A stretch of DNA of 64,000 nt from contig NZ_JAOEIY010000006.1 in the NCBI RefSeq assembly GCF_025966695.1, positions 248,001 to 312,000 of the forward strand, in the 5' to 3' direction. The notes beneath the pieces are model-generated. The model made no database searches. It was not told the origin of the DNA and worked only from the letters and a program-made list of their open reading frames with translations. Origin of the DNA: Stutzerimonas sp. S1. GTDB taxonomy: Bacteria; Pseudomonadota; Gammaproteobacteria; Pseudomonadales; Pseudomonadaceae. Positions 59,603-64,000 of the stretch are shown here, one piece after another; position 1 is the first letter of the stretch, and every line of letters begins with the position of its first letter. The translations under genes were made by a program, and so were the position numbers.

Positions 59603-60505
59603 ATGTCGTGGGATGGGTTGCTGGGCCCGCTGCAGCGCCTGCCGGGCACCGCCCTGCTGGACGATTGGCATGCCCGTGTACAGCAACACCCGGGCGATGC
59701 GGCGCCGTTCGCCCGAGCGTTGCTGGGGGGGCGGCTGGCCGCGACTCCGGGGCTGGCGTTTCTCGCGGGTTACCAGCAGGCGCTGCGGGCGTTGTGGCCG
59801 GAAGCGCCGAAGGGGCTCGGTGCGCTCTGTGCAACGGAGAATCGCCGACTGCGTCCGGCCGACATGACCACCCGCAGCGCCGCCGGCCACTTGGTCGGCG
59901 CCAAGGATTTCGTGACTGCCGGCGCGGCGGTGAGCTGGCTGTTGGTGCCGGCCCGCGAGGAAGGCGCCGACGAAGCACCGCGATTGGGCATGTATCTGCT
60001 CTCGGCGACGGCTGGCGGTGTAACGCTCGAGGCCGGGTCGCCATTGCCGCTGGTGCCGGACATTCCGCATGCGCGACTGCGCTTGACCGAGGCGGCGGGC
60101 CAGCGCCTGGCCGGTGATGGTTGGGATGACTACGTCAAACCGTTTCGCACGCTGGAGGATCTGTACGTTCTGGTGGCGCTGGCGGGATGGCTGTACGGCG
60201 TGGCGCTGGAACACGCCTGGCCGCAAGGGTTGCTGCTGCGGCTGACCGGTGTGCTGGCCGGCGCTGCCGAGGTTGCACGCCAGCCAGTGGGCGAGGCCGC
60301 CACGCATGTGTTGCTGGCTGCGTTGAGCGAGCAGTTCGCCACGCTGCAGGCAGAACTCGAACGGGCGCTGGTGAGCACGCCTGGTGCATGGTCGGCGTTG
60401 TGGCTGCGTGATCGCGCCGTACTTGGGCTCGCCCGCGGCGCTCAGGCCGAGCGCCTGCGCAAGGCGTTGCTGCAGCTGGGCATCGAGTCGCCAGTCTCCA
60501 GCTGA
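59603..60505 (+). CDS. short acyl-CoA dehydrogenase-like protein
   Basis: A 300-residue protein. The middle strand block TTRSAAGHLVGAKDFVTAGA followed by WLLVPAREE resembles the central beta-barrel of acyl-CoA dehydrogenases, and the C-terminal half is helical (LYVLVALAGWLYGVALEHAW). It is about 80 residues shorter than normal members and the usual catalytic Glu segment is not evident, so enzyme activity is doubtful. GGAGAG before ATG 59603 decides the start. Divergent from olsB across about 180 bases. Confidence 0.7.
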   Translation: MSWDGLLGPLQRLPGTALLDDWHARVQQHPGDAAPFARALLGGRLAATPGLAFLAGYQQALRALWPEAPKGLGALCATENRRLRPADMTTRSAAGHLVGAKDFVTAGAAVSWLLVPAREEGADEAPRLGMYLLSATAGGVTLEAGSPLPLVPDIPHARLRLTEAAGQRLAGDGWDDYVKPFRTLEDLYVLVALAGWLYGVALEHAWPQGLLLRLTGVLAGAAEVARQPVGEAATHVLLAALSEQFATLQAELERALVSTPGAWSALWLRDRAVLGLARGAQAERLRKALLQLGIESPVSS

Positions 60506-60747
60506 AACGGCCGGGGAACTCTGCCAGCCGCCACGGACCTATATTCAGCTGATGCTCATGTCCGTTGCCGTTGACCTCCATCAAGCCGTGCTTCATACGC
60601 CGGACCGCCGGAGTGCGGCTGCGGGCGCTTTGCCATGCGCTGCGGACTGGTTAAGCTGCCCGATCCGTCAGTTGCCGTCACGCGTGTCGGTCGCGCTCGT
60701 GCGGGCTGCCCGAGGCCACGGCGGCACAATCGGAATAAAAGGATTTC
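60506..60747 (+). other. spacer before the PLD gene
   Basis: No gene larger than a short peptide is supported. Several GC-rich inverted words (CGGACCGCCGG, CGGCGGC) occur but no clear terminator. AATAAAAGGA at the right end forms the ribosome site of the small ORF at 60748. Confidence 0.4.
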
Positions 60748-60822
60748 ATGCCATTGCGTTGTCTGTTCGTCTCTTCCTTGTTCAACCGTGCAGCCAGACC
60801 AGGCGGAGCTAGCCGCCGATGA
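60748..60822 (+). CDS. possible 24-residue leader ORF overlapping the PLD gene start
   Basis: A short frame beginning MPLRCLFVSSLFNRAARPG with AAGGA five bases before its ATG. Its TGA (60820-60822) overlaps the tandem ATGATG start of the PLD gene, a classic translational-coupling layout. The downstream gene's own ribosome site (GGAG at 60804) is distant, so ribosomes ending here may re-start there. Confidence 0.4.
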   Translation: MPLRCLFVSSLFNRAARPGGASRR

Positions 60823-61979
60823 TGCCGACCGGCGCGGTATTCCCCTGGCGCGGCGCCAACCAGTTTCGGTTGCTGATTGACGGTCCGCAGTTTTTCCCGC
60901 CGATGCTCGAGGCCATCGAACGCGCCGAACGGCGCGTGGATCTGGAGCTGTATCTGGTGGAGGATGGGCACTGCCTCGAACGGCTGCTCGAGGTGCTGCT
61001 GGCTGCTGCAGGGCGGGGTGTGCGCGTGCGCTGTCTGTTCGATGGCTTCGGCTGCCTGAAGATGAGCCAGGGCAGTCGCGACCGGCTCGCCGCAGCGGGG
61101 GTTGAACTGCGGTTGTACAACCCGCTGTCGCTGCGCTTGAAGATGCGCAACCTGCATCGGGACCATCGCAAGATTCTGCTGGTCGACGGTTGCAAGGGCT
61201 ATGTCGGCGGCGCTGGCGTGACCGATGAATTCTGGAATCCCCAGCTGCCGCAGGTGTACTGGCACGAGGTGATGGTCGAGATGACCGGCCCGCTGCTGCA
61301 GGACTGGCAGGTGCTGTTCGACAGCCACTGGGTGAACTGCCTCAAGCGGCGCATCTGGCAGTTCCCGCTGCCGCAGAAGGCTCCGCGGATTCCGCTGCTG
61401 CCGACCGGTTCCGGCCTCGGCCGCGTGGCCTATTCGGCAGCGCGCCAGCATCGCGACATTCTCCACAGCCTGCTGCGCAACCTGCGCCAGGCGGAAAAAC
61501 GCATCTGGCTGGCAACCCCCTATTTCCTGCCCACCGGCAAGGTGCGGCGGGCGCTGATCCGCGCGGCTCGTCGTGGCGTCGAGGTGCGTCTGCTGCTGAC
61601 CAGTCGCAACACCGATCATCCGCCGATCCGCTACGCCGGCCAGCGTTTCTATCCGCGGTTACTACGCGCCGGCGTGCGAATTCACGAATATCAGCCACAC
61701 TTCTCGCACCTGAAAATGGTGCTGGTGGACGATTGGGTCAGCGTTGGCTCCTGCAACTTCGATCACTGGAACCTGCGCTGGAATCTCGAGGCGAATCTCG
61801 AGGCGATCGATCCCGAGCTGACCGCACAGGTGGTGCAGAGCTTCGAACGCGACTTTCAGCAAAGCCTGGAGATCGACCTGCGCAAGTGGTACGCCCGGCC
61901 GCTGCATATGCGGCTGTATCAGCGGCTCTGGGGCGGGCTCGATCGATTGCTGGTCAATATCTTCAATCGCGGCGGCTGA
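60819..61979 (+). CDS. cardiolipin synthase-like phospholipase D protein (ClsB-like)
   Basis: A 386-residue protein with two HKD motifs: HRDHRKILLVDG and HFSHLKMVLVDDWVSVGSCNFD, the pair needed for transphosphatidylation. The absence of N-terminal membrane helices and the length match ClsB rather than ClsA. It probably makes cardiolipin or phosphatidylglycerol at the membrane. Two adjacent ATG codons at 60819 and 60822 are possible starts. The olsBA context suggests a membrane-lipid region. Confidence 0.88.
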   Translation: MMPTGAVFPWRGANQFRLLIDGPQFFPPMLEAIERAERRVDLELYLVEDGHCLERLLEVLLAAAGRGVRVRCLFDGFGCLKMSQGSRDRLAAAGVELRLYNPLSLRLKMRNLHRDHRKILLVDGCKGYVGGAGVTDEFWNPQLPQVYWHEVMVEMTGPLLQDWQVLFDSHWVNCLKRRIWQFPLPQKAPRIPLLPTGSGLGRVAYSAARQHRDILHSLLRNLRQAEKRIWLATPYFLPTGKVRRALIRAARRGVEVRLLLTSRNTDHPPIRYAGQRFYPRLLRAGVRIHEYQPHFSHLKMVLVDDWVSVGSCNFDHWNLRWNLEANLEAIDPELTAQVVQSFERDFQQSLEIDLRKWYARPLHMRLYQRLWGGLDRLLVNIFNRGG

Positions 61980-62029
61980 GGCCGCTGCGCAACTGAGCGA
62001 TGCTCCTAACCTGACAAGAGGAACGATCA

Positions 62030-62611
62030 ATGGCGGCGAAGAACATCCTGATGCTGGTCGGCGACTATGCCGAAGACTACGAAACCATGGTGCCTTTCCA
62101 GGCCCTGCAGATGGTCGGGCATCGCGTACATGCGGTCTGCCCTGATAAGAAGGCGGGCGATAGCGTGCGTACCGCGATTCACGATTTCGAGGGTGACCAG
62201 ACCTACAGCGAGAAGCCGGGCCACAATTTCGCGCTGAATTTCGATTTCGCCGCAGTACGCGCCGAAGACTACGATGCGCTGGTCATCCCCGGCGGGCGGG
62301 CTCCAGAGTACCTGCGCCTGAACGAGCAGGTGCTGGCGCTGGTTCGCGCCTTCGACGCAGCGAACAAGCCTATCGCGGCCGTGTGCCACGGCGCTCAGCT
62401 GCTGGCTGCCGCCGGCGTGCTCAAGGGCCGTGCCTGCAGTGCCTATCCGGCCTGTGCGCCGGAAGTTAAGCTGGCCGGTGGCGAGTACGTGGATATTCCG
62501 GTGGACCAGGCGCACACCGAGGGCAATCTGGTCAGCGCTCCGGCGTGGCCTGCACACCCGGCCTGGCTGGCGGGATTTCTCAAGCTGCTCGGCACCCAGA
62601 TAACCCTGTAG
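62030..62611 (+). CDS. DJ-1/PfpI family protein
   Basis: A 193-residue protein with the nucleophile elbow [14 protein letters not shown] (Cys near residue 118) and a Glu early in the fold (GDYAEDYE). The family covers proteases such as PfpI, glyoxalases and chaperones; the CHGAQ form with [15 protein letters not shown] is typical of the PfpI/YhbO group. AGAGGA before the ATG. It follows the PLD gene by 50 bases. Confidence 0.88.
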   Translation: MAAKNILMLVGDYAEDYETMVPFQALQMVGHRVHAVCPDKKAGDSVRTAIHDFEGDQTYSEKPGHNFALNFDFAAVRAEDYDALVIPGGRAPEYLRLNEQVLALVRAFDAANKPIAAVCHGAQLLAAAGVLKGRACSAYPACAPEVKLAGGEYVDIPVDQAHTEGNLVSAPAWPAHPAWLAGFLKLLGTQITL

Positions 62612-62705
62612 CATGCGCGACGGCCGGCCAGCGCCGCTGGTCGTGCCCATTTTTGTCACCGATGACCGCATGCCAGGCGGCGGTCCCGCCAGGAGAACCT
62701 ACCCA

Positions 62706-62930
62706 GTGAGTACGGCCCCGAACAATCCACTGCATGGCGTCACCCTCGAGGCGATGCTGGTCGAACTGCAGGCGCACTACGGCTGGGAAGGGCTGGCGCA
62801 GCGGGTCGATATCCGCTGCTTCAAGAGCGAGCCGAGCATCAAGTCGAGTCTGACCTTCCTGCGCCGCACACCGTGGGCCCGGCAGAAGGTCGAGACACTG
62901 TTCGTCCAACTGCGTGGCAAGCGTGGTTGA
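62706..62930 (+). CDS. VF530 family DNA-binding protein
   Basis: A 74-residue basic protein with [33 protein letters not shown] and [20 protein letters not shown], the VF530 (DUF2132) family of probable DNA-binding proteins. The start is a GTG at 62706 with AGGAG about ten bases before it; the longer frame from 62613 reads a leader with no family likeness. Short, stand-alone gene ending at a shared terminator. Confidence 0.88.
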   Translation: MSTAPNNPLHGVTLEAMLVELQAHYGWEGLAQRVDIRCFKSEPSIKSSLTFLRRTPWARQKVETLFVQLRGKRG

Positions 62931-62950
62931 TCGCAGAAAACGAGGAAACA

Positions 62951-62981
62951 AAAAAGCCCGGCACTTGGCCGGGCTTTTTTT
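62951..62981. terminator. shared terminator for VF530 and fumarase genes
   Basis: AAAAAGCCCGGC and GCCGGGCTTTTTT form a perfect stem with a short loop and A/T runs on both sides, so it can end transcripts from either strand. It sits between the VF530 stop and the fumarase stop. Confidence 0.9.
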
Positions 62982-62999
62982 GTATCTGACGCGAAGTGC

Positions 63000-64000
63000 T
63001 TACTGCACTTCCACCGCCAGGCTGTCGGCGATCTTCTGTTTCCAGATCGCCGGGCCGGTGATGTGCACCGACTCGCCCTTGGTGTCGACGGCCACGGTAA
63101 CCGGCATGTCCTTCACCTCGAACTCGTAGATCGCTTCCATGCCCAGTTCGGCGAAGGCCAGCACCTTGGACTTCTTGATCGCCTGAGCAACCAGGTAGGC
63201 GGCGCCGCCGACGGCCATCAGGTACACGGCCTTGTTGTCCTTGATCGCCTCGATGGCGATCGGGCCACGCTCGGACTTGCCGATCATGCCCAACAGGCCG
63301 GTGCTTTCGAGGATCTGCCGGGTGAACTTGTCCATGCGCGTGGCAGTGGTCGGGCCGGCCGGACCAACCACTTCGTCACCGACCGGATCGACCGGGCCGA
63401 CGTAGTAGATGAAGCGGCCCTTGAGGTCCACCGGCAGCTCTTCGCCCTTGTTCAGCATATCGACCATGCGCTTGTGCGCGGCGTCGCGGCCGGTGAGCAT
63501 CTTGCCGTTGAGCAGGATGGTCTCGCCCGGCTTCCAGCTCTGCACCTCTTCCGGGGTGATGGTGTCGAGGTTGACGCGGCGTGCGCTCGGGCCGGCTTCC
63601 CAGACGATTTCCGGGTAGGCGTCCAGCGGCGGCGGGGTCAGTTCGGCCGGACCGGAGCCGTCGAGCACGAAGTGCGCATGACGGGTGGCGGCGCAGTTGG
63701 GGATCATGCACACCGGCAGCGAGGCGGCGTGGGTCGGGTAGTCCATGATCTTCACATCGAGTACGGTGGTCAGGCCGCCCAGGCCCTGGGCGCCGATGCC
63801 CAGCTGGTTGACCTTCTCGAACAGCTCCAGGCGCAGCTCCTCGATGCGGTTCTGCGGGCCGCGGGCCTTCAGTTCGTGGATGTCGATCGGGTCCATCAGG
63901 ACCTCCTTGGCCATCACCGCGGCTTTTTCCGCGGTACCGCCGATGCCGATGCCCAGCATGCCCGGCGGGCACCAGCCAGCGCCCATCTCCGGCACGGTCT
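63000..64000 (-). CDS. class I fumarate hydratase (partial, C-terminal part)
   Basis: Iron-sulfur fumarase of the TCA cycle, converting fumarate and malate. Visible words: GWCPPGMLGIGIGG, VCMIPNCAATRHAHF, GPAGPTTATRMDKFT and FAELGMEAIYEFEVKDMPVT, all class I fumarase. The Cys in WCPPG and IPNCAA are candidate cluster ligands. The reading frame stays open to base 64000, so the start and about one third of the protein are outside the window. Confidence 0.93.
   Translation of the reverse strand, partial: TVPEMGAGWCPPGMLGIGIGGTAEKAAVMAKEVLMDPIDIHELKARGPQNRIEELRLELFEKVNQLGIGAQGLGGLTTVLDVKIMDYPTHAASLPVCMIPNCAATRHAHFVLDGSGPAELTPPPLDAYPEIVWEAGPSARRVNLDTITPEEVQSWKPGETILLNGKMLTGRDAAHKRMVDMLNKGEELPVDLKGRFIYYVGPVDPVGDEVVGPAGPTTATRMDKFTRQILESTGLLGMIGKSERGPIAIEAIKDNKAVYLMAVGGAAYLVAQAIKKSKVLAFAELGMEAIYEFEVKDMPVTVAVDTKGESVHITGPAIWKQKIADSLAVEVQ

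Overview
The window is a chromosomal segment from a GC-rich gammaproteobacterium of the Pseudomonadaceae, most likely the Pseudomonas stutzeri group (Stutzerimonas). I infer this from gene content and order: a complete downstream half of the dcw cluster ending ftsQ-ftsA-ftsZ-lpxC, an mqo gene next to a PA4642-type small protein, a block acyltransferase-pta-ackA-slyD-glutathione peroxidase-TetR-ene reductase-cysZ, folX/folM beside a flavodoxin, and an olsBA ornithine-lipid operon. No species call was checked by database. The window is almost all core genome; I see no transposase, phage, CRISPR array, tRNA or rRNA.

Layout. 1-14150: peptidoglycan precursor and division genes on the + strand (murE partial, murF, mraY, murD, ftsW, murG, murC, ddlB, ftsQ, ftsA, ftsZ, lpxC), mostly overlapping by 1 to 11 bases, closed by a strong terminator. 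14245-20162: minus-strand accessory genes (two small proteins, a sorbosone-dehydrogenase-like lipoprotein, an MgtC-type membrane protein, a DUF5924/DUF2914 membrane protein, an NTF2-like secreted protein, a LOG-family protein) with gene-poor spacers that carry four copies of a 35-base DnaA-box-like element. 20163-31396: SDR dehydrogenase, DauA-type transporter, PA4642 family, mqo, lipoproteins, DUF1329 protein, an acyltransferase, and a small + strand cluster (CPXCG, DUF2007, SRAP/YedK, M48 protease). 31421-38191: SnoaL-like protein, a TMEM165/GDT1 manganese-type exporter under a yybP-ykoY riboswitch, rsmC, a D-2-hydroxyacid dehydrogenase, LysE exporter, acyl-CoA ligase, YiaD-like lipoprotein. 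38343-44313: a 1242-residue CHASE hybrid kinase with three receiver domains followed by a REC-PAS-GGDEF-EAL protein, probably one signalling unit.

44335-52887: acyltransferase, acetate overflow genes pta-ackA, slyD, glutathione peroxidase, TetR/ene-reductase pair, cysZ. 52970-53106: a candidate orphan small RNA. 53132-57848: HopJ-type protein with DUF1244, pterin genes folX/folM, PilZ protein, flavodoxin, class II aldolase, AcpH. 57905-62930: membrane-lipid genes (olsA, olsB, an acyl-CoA-dehydrogenase-like protein, a cardiolipin-synthase-like PLD protein), DJ-1/PfpI protein and VF530 protein. 63000-64000: the C-terminal part of class I fumarase running off the window.

The most interesting signals are non-coding: the four DnaA-box-like elements around the LOG gene, the manganese riboswitch with a visible alternative hairpin, the orphan promoter-to-terminator unit at 52970-53106, and several long perfect intergenic hairpins. 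I did not find a convincing new multi-gene system.
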